A stretch of DNA of 30,020 nucleotides from assembly GCA_013115145.1 (NCBI GenBank), contig JAAPAO010000447.1, positions 1-30,020 of the forward strand. Direction: 5' to 3'. Origin of the DNA: Perkinsus chesapeaki. Lineage: Eukaryota > Perkinsozoa > Perkinsida > Perkinsidae. Position 1 is the first letter of the stretch, and the number at the start of each line of letters is the position of its first letter. Under the pieces are notes generated by a model. That model worked only from the letters and a program-made list of their open reading frames with translations, was not told the DNA's origin and ran no database searches. Position numbers and translations under genes: made by a program. Below, piece by piece: positions 23,101 through 30,020 of this stretch.

Positions 23101-24605
23101 TCAGGTCTTCACAGAAGCTCCGGAGGCTTCTGTTCCTAGTAAGTGCATGTTTTATTCACTGACATAGGCAGCTGGTGCTCACTAGCAATGTGCTGAAATG
23201 CATGCTTGTGGTCGCAGACATTCGCGACGAAAATGAAGTGGGAAATTCGCAACATTTCGGTAGATTTTGCACATCCTAGCACACAAGGACGCAGGTGTTC
23301 GGGGCAGTCTTTGGAGAAACTCTTCGACTAATTAGCAACTAGGCAAGCTTGGTTCCTCAGGTACTCAAGTTCGGTAACTTTGTGAACCACGGCACAACTG
23401 ATTTGATGACAAGAGGCTACACTTTAGAATCTTTATTGAAATTAATGGAGTTCAAGTCAACTAGCGTTCCTGGTGTGACAATGCTCCACTATGTGGCCTG
23501 TCGGTTGATGGAGCCCGAAGGAGGGGATAAAGGGAATCGGAACTCTGCGGTTCCGATGGAACTGGCTGAGGAGCTCAATTTTGTGAGTGCTCAGTTCGTA
23601 ACTTCTAGACAGTGATGTATTTTTATGAACCAACTTTCAACTCAGTTTTAATAGCACGGATCTCTCTATATACCTGAGGTTGCAAGAAGAAAGCACAATC
23701 ACGAACCAGCTATCTGCAATAACTTATTCCAGCATTTCCCCAGCATTGCTATATTCTCATGCCTTTAGTACACTTGTACGGTAGCTTGCACACGTTGGCA
23801 TGGTGGGAAAGTTTTTCGAAATTTTTTGCGAAGTCATTCAGTACATCCGTCACTGCACACGATTACGTCATCATAATGGTCGTCCTAGGTGGTTTCGGCG
23901 ACATCAGAGAATACCGAGGTTATTGTTGCCACACTCACAGCACTCGATAGAGATTTAAAGCTGTTCCAGCGCGAGGCTGAGCAACAGGCGTCCCAATACT
24001 CCGGCGAAGCGCTGAGAAGGTGGGGTGTTGTTGGGCACCCATGATAGTGCGGCATTAGGTTGGAATCTTTCACGATGGGTGCTTTGAACCAGTTGGCTGA
24101 GGTGAAAGAAGATTGGAAGGTCTGTGAGGATTCTTTGAAGGAGCTTAGACGGTGAGCATTCACTGATTATGCTATATAGAGACCTACACTATCATAACAT
24201 GAGTAACATTTAATAGTGTAATTGGCTCCAGCAATCTAGGAATACTACTAGGAATACAATCCCTTCGTCTACAATGCGATGATTTCTGGCTCGGGTTCAT
24301 CACCTATCTCTTCAATGAACTGAGGTTTGATATTTTGCCTGGCGCACAATGTGCGGTTAAAAAGGTACTTTGGTGAAGATCCGAAACGATGCACCGTCGA
24401 GGACTTTTTTGGTACATTGAAGGCCTTTCTCGACAGCTACAAACGAGCGTGTAACGATATCAAAAGGAACCCTAAGAAGTTCCAACAGCTCATATATCGT
24501 AAGCCACCGATCCTGGGGAGTATCACAGGCGATGTTCAGCTCCCACATCAGCTGGTCCAGGAGGATGATGACGGTACAGTCCACATCGCAGCTCCATACA
24601 GGTGA
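14160..24605 (+). CDS. Large PTEN/C2-FH1-FH2 formin with degenerate phosphatase loop
   Basis: An actin nucleator/elongator. PTEN-like part: 14160-14321 (DLDVDELADRIVLM), 14784-14909 (HRNNINVVSEYL, FAVWNI), 15325-15394, 15439-15530 (FVAVIHC), 15807-15914 and 16813-16875 (RYAKYLQKLI). C2: 17154-17300 (KMVIIDHFIPP), 17637-17779 (GDVGIV...FFHT) and 18312-18465 (IPKDFKLTLSL). Charged linker: 19122-19250, 19266-19421 and 19633-19792. A second C2-like stretch is in 19848-20090 (ATFFTRHDIL). FH1 is in 20135-22091. FH2 is in 22137-22318 (GKKLHWKAI), 22365-22488, 22533-22720 (DQKRAQN), 22791-23006 (ILPTTEEAEML), 23049-23138, 23361-23582 (KFGNFVNHGT), 23889-24019, 24059-24151 and 24365-24605 (YFGEDP). 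Phases close at all listed junctions. One exon between 15915 and 16812 is missing. About 1,750 residues. The P-loop, HC then RDTSPT, lacks the Gly and Arg of HCxxGxxR, so it is very likely inactive, as in plant class II formins. One TAA at 19252 is discussed separately. A split into two genes near 19424 is possible but less likely. Confidence 0.85.
14863..14881. repeat. Palindrome (9-bp arms, 1-base centre) in formin coding exon
   Basis: AAAGATCTC, centre A, GAGATCTTT. It encodes part of the PTEN-like domain just after the FAVWNI strand. It is one of the few members of the one-base-centre class that lie in coding sequence. Confidence 0.9.
14910..14945 (+). repeat. tRNA-like B-box fragment at a formin donor
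   Basis: Right after the donor GTGAGA of the intron 14910-15324 comes GGGCGTGGGTTCGATTC, a good T-arm/B-box match, then TTTACTGCGG. The A box is not visible. It resembles the T-arm parts of the tRNA-like introns at 2604 and 5509. Confidence 0.4.
15915..16812 (+). other. Formin intron stretch, probably hiding one exon
   Basis: Phase 0 leaves 15914 and phase 2 is needed at 16813, so an exon of 3n+2 nt should lie here; it would carry the PTEN PSQ-RY approach. I could not place it. An open frame at 16142-16609 and a following segment to about 16715 are splice-compatible (donor near 16606, acceptor near 16647) but have no PTEN-like residues. A 7-bp-arm one-base-centre palindrome lies at 16493-16507. 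Confidence 0.35.
15954..16009 (+). repeat. Interspersed CA-tailed element, copy 3
   Basis: The insert 15963-16000 (38 bp) starts CTAAGCCAATTTTCGG and ends AAACTCACACA. It is bounded by CATGAATAA at 15954-15962 and 16001-16009. It lies in the formin intron that starts at 15915. Confidence 0.7.
17464..17519 (+). repeat. 12-bp tandem repeat
   Basis: The unit ATTACCCTTTAT is repeated between four and five times in the formin intron 17301-17636. It does not match a TTTAGGG or TTAGGG telomere array. Confidence 0.9.
19251..19265 (+). other. 15-nt GT-AG segment containing the only in-frame stop of the formin linker
   Basis: The segment GTAAGGATCTCTGAG begins with a good donor and ends in AG. Its length is a multiple of three, and it carries TAA at 19252-19254. 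Removing it joins CT to C and keeps the frame from 19122 through to the GTAAGA donor at 19422. No other phase-compatible splice pair that avoids the stop was found nearby. Confidence 0.45.
21158..21427 (+). repeat. 30-bp coding minisatellite, FH1 block 1
   Basis: Eight near-identical 30-bp units, each coding GTPPPLPTG plus K or R, then one diverged unit (GTAPPLPCGK). Every unit gives one PPPLP profilin-type binding stretch. Differences are almost all A/G changes at the K/R codon and third bases, which points to recent expansion. Confidence 0.97.
21518..21850 (+). repeat. 30-bp coding minisatellite, FH1 block 2
   Basis: Ten units coding GMPPSLP(T/S)GK with minor variants (PSFP, PLSLP, SLPRGK), then a unit reading GMAPPPPLSGK. 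Period and register equal those of block 1, so both likely came from one ancestral unit. The prolines are broken by Ser, so these are weaker profilin sites than block 1. Confidence 0.97.
22735..22757. repeat. Palindrome (11-bp arms, 1-base centre) in a 70-nt formin intron
   Basis: Arms 22735-22745 and 22747-22757 around G at 22746. It fills a third of the intron 22721-22790, between the donor and the acceptor tract. Confidence 0.95.
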
Positions 24606-26082
24606 GACTATCTGAAAGCTACGAGTCGGCGCTGTATTGCTACGGCTCGCATTCTTCATAGCTAGCCCAGATTGACCGCTGATATGTGAATTAAAATTGA
24701 CCGCATCATGTGAGCCTGTTTTGACGACTTTCAGGAGAAAATTTGATTGTTCTTTCTCAGGAGTGTCGTCAAGACTACCAATCAAAATCCGCTCATCGAA
24801 AGCCAGGCGAACTGCGTTGATGAGTTCTAACATTCCACTGTACCCTTTAAATGGATTATTCACTGCAAAGAGATGTACATTGCTTTACGTTACGGTGATC
24901 ATTGTAGCGCTTGTTGTACAATGTTGTTGTACCATCAGCCTTTCTGCTGTGGCAATACCCTTTCCTTCATTTACCTGTCGTTGTGCTAGTTGTCACTAAC
25001 ATCCACCACTTGGATGCTACAACAGAATCACTCACGGTATTCGCGTACCAAGAATACGCTGGCGACATATCTGGGATTAGCCTCACCTTCAGTGACCTAA
25101 CTTAGGTCACCTAAGTTCTAGGCCGCTGAATGAGACGGATGAATCATTACTTCAGAGAAAGGCCTCCCGCACCCAGTTAGCAGGTCAAGTCAGGGACCCG
25201 CCAACTTGGCTTGATTTATCTAACAGAGTTAAGCTACGTTGACAGGCCCTTCATATCGGTTCACAAACACTTTCTCCATGTCGCTCTGAACGACCCGTTA
25301 ACGGCTACTCTGAGCCTCACAGGAGTTCGTATGGCAATAGCCTACTAAGTTGAATGTCGACTTGGGACCTGCTTCACATGTCGTTTCGGCTTATACGCTC
25401 GTTTCGGCGGTTTCGTCGCTCAAGACTTGAGCCTAAAGTGGGCGTCTTGATTCAAATGGGCCAAGTCACTGGATGACGCTATCGCTGTAGCCGCAAGTTA
25501 CTAACCTAGAGTTAGACATTCGGCCTACTTATCGGTCACATTCGTGTTACGGAAATTCGCTTATTTATCACTTACTCTGAGCCGCATAGTAAGTGACATG
25601 CAAGTATGTCCTTCATCTATCCTCGATAGACTATCGACTTTACTCATTCCAAGTTACGATTCCCAACTCAGATGTTGTCCGCTGGTGGATATCTCAAGGC
25701 TAGACGACCCTACTTGAGTTTGTAAACGAATCTTCGACCGCGCCCTGAGGGCCGCCCTCCCGAGAGCGCAAGTTTGTCGCTTCAAAAGACCTATTTCACC
25801 AATAAGAATAGTACATTCGCGATCGAGCCCTGTTCAGCAGGGACAACTGAGAAGCTGTGGAAACATCCAGACTTTGAGTAACCCAACACTGTTCTCCGTA
25901 AAGTTTAATGACGATTGATATTAATTAAAATTGAATTAAATTGGTATTAACGATGAAGGGAATAAACGGAAAATGTGATCTTATCATGGAGGAATCCCCA
26001 TCGTTGTTTTCGAGTAGCTGGCAAACGTACTTGCCTCTTCTCCAGTGACATTGGAGAGTATACGGCTCGTCACAAATAGTTA
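24606..26082. other. Gene-poor stretch downstream of the formin
   Basis: No supportable gene. From 25106 to 25924 there is no open frame of 60 codons on either strand, although base composition is not AT-rich. It holds one-base-centre palindromes at 25092-25110, 25099-25117, 25418-25432 and 25623-25637, and a 9-bp inverted repeat around 25567-25595. Candidate explanations are a structured noncoding transcript or mutated repeat DNA; neither is shown. Confidence 0.4.
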
Positions 26083-26259
26083 CTAGGGGCACCAACACTT
26101 GCTGCCGAAAGTAGTGCACTTGCAAGTATGTAGGCAACCCAGACAAACAAGGTTACCCAAGCTTCTTAAATGAGGAGGCCTCTCTTCAACATCACTGGCA
26201 GTAGTTAGAGTAGTTAGAGTGGTGATAGTGTAGATGAATAAGATGATGTATTTGAACAT
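26083..26259 (-). CDS. Candidate small secreted cysteine-rich protein
   Basis: A 58-residue ORF from an ATG at 26259 (reverse strand). It starts MFKYIILFIYTITTLTTL, a good signal-peptide shape: Lys, then a hydrophobic core, then small and polar residues before ASDVEERPP. The mature part ends with a dense Cys pattern, C-x2-C-x3-C-x-C-x6-C-x-C, within VCLGCLHTCKCTTFGSKCWC. I do not recognise a family. An alternative 53-nt intron inside the gene would replace the Cys cluster with a frame that continues to about 25925 and has three Cys. The low complexity of the core comes partly from a short GTAGTTAGA repeat. Confidence 0.4.
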   Translation of the reverse strand: MFKYIILFIYTITTLTTLTTASDVEERPPHLRSLGNLVCLGCLHTCKCTTFGSKCWCP

Positions 26260-26432
26260 TACTACGGGGAAAGGAGGTAAACCTATAAATATATCAATAC
26301 ACATTAGTGTCTCGTTGTAAAAATCCGACCGGCGAAATTAGTCTCTATACCCGTCTAAATAGTATTCCGCTAGCTCATTATAAGATTATTTCAGCAGCTC
26401 ATCTTGGGCACGCTGTAAAGCTCACGAGGAAC

Positions 26433-27474
26433 CGGTGGAGCAGTGCTCCACCGACCGTACGGCACTGTTCCAGTACCAGAGAAGGATGGCATGCGATTTA
26501 CACAATGTAAACTCTTATACGCTACCTCACTCAAAGCCTGCCCAACTAATCGGGTATCTGTCTATACATGGTCAGCGCCATGAATCAGCCGTGGTGCGTT
26601 ATTTCGCGCCTGGGGTTTTCCCGCACATTGTGTGGCGAACTCTGGCGCTGAACTTGTACAACGGAATCCAGTGGGTTCAACCCACGGATGGCAGAAGCGA
26701 AAAAATCACCCAGGGTGATTCACCCTCTATAAGCTAGTATAGGTCCCTTAGAGTTAACAGAACAGATGATAGATGAGATCGTAACAGTTACAGGGTGGTA
26801 TAACATGGGACCATCATTTGTGATAGTAGCACAATACGTTGTGTGCAGCGTAAAACAGCGTGCTTCTAGGGAGCGCGCGTTGTGGAATACGAGCATTCGT
26901 CCGATGTGTATTTAGTGTATTAGTGAAATACCTTCCTGGCACAAAAATAATACTTAAGTGGCTAGAAGGTGCCAGCATCATGCAGGCAGCACTTCCGGAC
27001 ACTGCGAAATTCGCAGTGCGAATGCCCTCAGTTAGCAGGTTGTAAGAATTGCGTCTGATATTTCTTCCTTGCGTTGGTATTCGGCGGATACTATCCGCCC
27101 AGTTACAAAATCTGACCCTGGTGGCTCCACTTTTACTAATCTATATTATCCTCGTTGATCAATGATCAGTATCCAGCTACCGCCGCGACACATCGTGATG
27201 AGGAACCCGATAAGTAGAAGATGGGGTGGATAGATGGAGATAGATAGTTGTAGCAGGAGGAGCAGCGGGAAAAGTGCGATGCTCATTGAACCTGCTAAAG
27301 TGGTTTGTCACAGGGCGTGGTCAATCACAGTCTGTGATTCAGAGATCATTGGGATAAACCTTTAGCACAGCAACAGTACTAGGCAATGCATTCCGAAAGA
27401 TGTTTCCATTTACTAGTACGAGCTTCAATGGAGAAATGATAGAACATTTACTGCGACAAGAAGAAGTTCTTCTT
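26433..27474. repeat. Cluster of one-base-centre palindromes
   Basis: Eight perfect inverted repeats with a single unpaired centre base: 26433-26453 (10-bp arms), 26671-26685 (7), 26704-26720 (8), 26712-26726 (7, overlapping), 27000-27018 (9), 27083-27099 (8), 27323-27339 (8) and 27458-27474 (8). No convincing gene overlaps them. The + frame open at 26435-26737 is not recognised. Confidence 0.9.
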
Positions 27475-27839
27475 CTGAAGAACGATTCATACTGATTTAG
27501 ATAGAGATACTTCGGTTTGCTAGCAGGGTTGTCGAAAGTGGAAAGACATGAAATGCAACCCAAGGAAATTTCACATTTTGAAGAAATTTTAGGAAAGAGT
27601 CGAATAAACAGACGATTAGCATATTCCAAATAATTCGAAAGCTAGTAAAACAATCCCTCGAGTAGACGTTATGCAAGGTATAACGAAGTAAATACCACAC
27701 ACGCCCCCAGGACCTCCTGAAGAGAAATCGATTAGAACGACGCGCGGCATGTGTCAAAACCGTTTCATCCTGGACGCCGCCACTAGAATGTGGACGAGTT
27801 GATCTGAGACTCAAATTTTGTTTGCAGTACTTTGTTAAT

Positions 27840-28181
27840 ATGCCCGATCCGAGTCAGCTGAATGACGAAGTGTCTGCCGAAGAAGACGTCTTCATCTCCA
27901 ACTCAACCCTTGATAGATTCCTCACGGTTGCGGAGGAGAGGGTTGGTGACAAGATTGTAAAAACCTCCTCCTACCGGTGTCGATGGGAACAGGGTTTCGA
28001 GTCGAAACTTCCGACAACTCCACTCGTCGCCGGGAGCATGTCCGGTTTGAACAGTCGGCAGAATTTGGCGTACCAGTGGCAGGCTGCCACCACCCCTCCC
28101 AACTTGGGAGTTCCAAAAAGCGTCGAAAACGTCAACATCAACAGCAAGACGAGTCAGCGGTTACTACTCAGTCTTTCGTGA
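27840..28181 (+). CDS. Unassigned ORF upstream of the retrotransposon
   Basis: 113 codons from ATG 27840, acidic at first (DEVSAEEDVF). An overlapping frame (27977-28201) has a more protein-like second half, with a basic KKRRKRQHQQQ stretch, so a splice or frame change in the middle is possible. A TTTGCAG just before the ATG could be an acceptor. It may be a host exon or the ORF1 of the element that follows; neither has support beyond position. No CCHC knuckle or coiled coil is seen. Confidence 0.3.
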   Translation: MPDPSQLNDEVSAEEDVFISNSTLDRFLTVAEERVGDKIVKTSSYRCRWEQGFESKLPTTPLVAGSMSGLNSRQNLAYQWQAATTPPNLGVPKSVENVNINSKTSQRLLLSLS

Positions 28182-28210
28182 GAAATTTTTTCCACCTGTG
28201 AAACGAATTT

Positions 28211-28266
28211 CATTGAAATTTCCATATGAAATTTCCATATGAAATTTCAATTTCGGAAATGGCCTT
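28211..28266. repeat. GAAATTTC/CATATG hairpin-prone repeat
   Basis: GAAATTTCCATAT occurs twice in tandem, then GAAATTTCAATTTC. The block is nearly its own reverse complement. It lies between the ORF at 27840 and the retrotransposon; no gene is seen from 28202 to 28763. Confidence 0.7.
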
Positions 28267-28720
28267 CCAATTTCCATGAAATCGACAAGCCTGTTTGCTA
28301 GGCTGTCTCTGGTAATACGTCATATTATAGAACCTTCACAGATGGTTTTATATGTAGGTTGCATATATAAGAAGGGTGGCACTGCAGGGCCTTGGACCAA
28401 GATGAGGTGTTTGTGTAGTCTTGTCTCCTAGTAGACTTGTACATGAAGCCAGGATATTATGGTTATGGTTGGTAAGTTCCGCGTGCCTATACTCTTCGGG
28501 GTATGTGGATAAGAGGGCCAACTTTGAACGAGACTTGCTGACTTGTAAACCGGTGATAAGATGCTTGTTGACATCTGATAGGCAAAGGAAAATAGTAGAC
28601 CATCATTTAGTGGTCAATAATATCAATATAGTGCCATCAAAGTCATTGTCATTATCTTCAGCTCACACTTCTCTACCAGCGAGAAGCCTGGCGATAGACT
28701 CGTAGTACTATCAGTAATAC

Positions 28721-28741
28721 ACTATTACCACTGGTAATAGT
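28721..28741. repeat. Hairpin (9-bp arms, 3-nt loop) just upstream of ORF2
   Basis: Arms 28721-28729 and 28733-28741 with loop ACT, 22 bases before the ATG at 28764. It could be part of the element's 5' region or an ordinary member of the palindrome class. Confidence 0.8.
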
Positions 28742-28763
28742 CCGATGAGTTGCTTTATTTCCT

Positions 28764-30020
28764 ATGCCTGCTCGTGGTGCAACTGCCAGAACCGACAATT
28801 CACAGTCGGGTCTGCCAAAAGGAAAAAGCTCTACGGCGCCAAAGCGGCACCGTGCGACATTACCGGTGGACGAAGCAGTGCGGATATTAACCTATAATGT
28901 TCGCTCGATTCGTGCACATGTGGTGGAAGTTAAGAGGATGGCGACAGGATGGTTGAAGAGGAAGGTGGATGTTATTGTACTGACGGAGAGTTGGTTAAAA
29001 CCGGGGGATAGAACCCCACGCCTTGCTGGATATACTGAGGCCGCAAGGAAAGACAGGAAGCAGCCTGGTAGTAGTAACGAGGGAAGAGGCGGGGGAGTGC
29101 TTATTTATGTAAGAGATAAGGTGGGATATGCTGTTGAGGAAATTAACTACAACTGTCGTACAATTCATGAGGGGATAGACTATATAGCGATTAACATATG
29201 TAGGAGTAAGAAAAGGAGGATACAACTCGTTGGCATTTACGTGCCCCCTAATCTCAGTGATGAAATATGGGAAGAAAGTATATTGGATTGGGACCTTAAA
29301 AACAATGAGAAGGGAACAGTCATTATAGCCGGTGATATAAACTCTCATGGAAGTTGGAGTTCGCTGAGTACTTCGGCGGGAGATAGAATAGAGGATTGGT
29401 GCGCAGAAAGGGGCTTGGAAGTTCTTAACGAGCCCACGATTCCTACTCGGATAGCAGTTACTACCAACAGAGAAGGTGATCGTATTGTTCAACAATCAAG
29501 CCCTGATGTTATTATAATGAAGGCTGTGTATGCGGCCCGCTCTATATGGGAGGCTTATCCAGAAGAATCTTGTGGATCAGATCATGTTCCTATACAGATA
29601 CTCTTCCCATGGCAGCAGGAAGAAGGACCAAAAAATATCAAATATCGGAAAAAATGGAAGTTGAAGAAAGCAAACTGGGATATGTTCAGGGATGTTTTGA
29701 ACAAACGTTGTGAAACATCGTTGGGAAATATATGCCAGAATATGACAGCCCAACAAGCATATGATATGCTTGAATCTGATGTCATCACATCTTTAAACCA
29801 ATCGATACCTAAGACCACTAGAGCACGAGAGTATATTTGGTGGTGTGATGAAGTTGAAGCAGCAGTTAAAGACCGGAAAGAAGCTTTAAAGAGATTTCGG
29901 CAAACTTGCTCTGCGGAAGATGGAGAGGTTTATGAGGAGGCAAAGCAAGCTTGTAATAGATTGATTTTAGAGACAAAAAGAAAAAGCTGGGAGGATTTCT
30001 GTTCGGAGTTAAATCCAGCG
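28764..30020 (+). CDS. Non-LTR retrotransposon ORF2, N-terminal AP-type endonuclease (runs off window)
   Basis: 419 codons are open from ATG 28764 to the last base, with no stop, so the 3' part (reverse transcriptase) lies outside. After a basic 40-residue lead come the exonuclease/endonuclease/phosphatase motifs in order: LTYNVRS (Asn45), IVLTESWL (Glu75), GGGVLIYVRD (about 109-118), IYVPPN (158-163), GDINSHGSW (Asp191, Asn193), SPDVI and SDHVPI (Asp273, His274). All catalytic residues seen are intact. The GDxNxHxxW form is usual for the Jockey/I/R1 group of LINEs; clade placement needs the RT. After residue 290 there is a charged, helical linker, as is normal before the RT. No disruption is seen, so this copy may be recent. 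The true start and any ORF1 are unsettled. Confidence 0.93.
   Translation, partial: MPARGATARTDNSQSGLPKGKSSTAPKRHRATLPVDEAVRILTYNVRSIRAHVVEVKRMATGWLKRKVDVIVLTESWLKPGDRTPRLAGYTEAARKDRKQPGSSNEGRGGGVLIYVRDKVGYAVEEINYNCRTIHEGIDYIAINICRSKKRRIQLVGIYVPPNLSDEIWEESILDWDLKNNEKGTVIIAGDINSHGSWSSLSTSAGDRIEDWCAERGLEVLNEPTIPTRIAVTTNREGDRIVQQSSPDVIIMKAVYAARSIWEAYPEESCGSDHVPIQILFPWQQEEGPKNIKYRKKWKLKKANWDMFRDVLNKRCETSLGNICQNMTAQQAYDMLESDVITSLNQSIPKTTRAREYIWWCDEVEAAVKDRKEALKRFRQTCSAEDGEVYEEAKQACNRLILETKRKSWEDFCSELNPA

Noticed and set aside
24357-24863. 168-codon - strand ORF, part of which (about 24750-24860) faintly recalls a gamma-glutamyltransferase helix
   Set aside because: Half of it is antisense to the last FH2 exon, the resemblance covers only about 25 residues, and no neighbouring GGT exons or active-site motif were seen.
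27339-27814. Two - strand ORFs of about 100 codons
   Set aside because: No motif, no splice-supported continuation and no family resemblance.
28421-28705. 94-codon + strand ORF
   Set aside because: It opens at a TTG, has no motif, and sits in DNA with hairpin repeats just upstream of the retrotransposon.
28995-29495. 166-codon - strand ORF
   Set aside because: It is antisense to the retrotransposon endonuclease, which carries all the expected motifs.

Overview
The window reads as nuclear DNA of an intron-rich protist. The coding frames use the standard code. Introns are mostly 40-60 nt GT-AG, with some of several hundred nt. The mix of genes, the compact same-strand layout and the PTEN-type formin suggest an alveolate, most likely Perkinsus or a relative; that assignment is inference, since no marker gene settles it.

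Four housekeeping genes lie head to tail on the + strand. Bases 204-8579 hold a many-exon RRP6/EXOSC10 nuclear exosome 3'-5' exonuclease (PMC2NT, DEDD-Y exonuclease and HRDC parts all visible). Bases 9012-13186 hold an eight-exon nucleotide-sugar transporter whose exon phases all close (359 codons). Bases 13366-14074 hold TIM9, a small Tim chaperone with twin CX3C. Bases 14160-24605 hold a very large formin: a PTEN-like domain with a ruined phosphatase loop, a C2 domain, an FH1 made of two 30-bp coding minisatellites, and an FH2 domain. The gaps between these genes are only 85-432 bp. I rebuilt the spliced models by hand from splice sites plus reading phase.

From 24606 to about 28760 the window is gene-poor. 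It holds a candidate small secreted cysteine-rich peptide gene on the - strand (26083-26259), an unassigned + strand ORF (27840-28181) and many short perfect inverted repeats. The right end (28764-30020) is the start of a non-LTR retrotransposon ORF2 with an intact-looking AP-type endonuclease; it stays open at the window edge.

The most unusual signals are not protein genes. (1) Perfect palindromes with exactly one unpaired centre base are far more frequent than chance. The longest has 23-bp arms, and several overlap as arm/anti-arm/arm triplets. (2) tRNA-like (A-box/B-box) sequence begins directly at the 5' splice site of three introns, one of which (85 nt) is almost wholly tRNA-like. (3) A 30-65 bp element with a common 3' end and a CA-rich tail occurs in three introns, each copy flanked by a different direct repeat. 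(4) The formin frame carries one TAA that a 15-nt GT-AG segment would remove.
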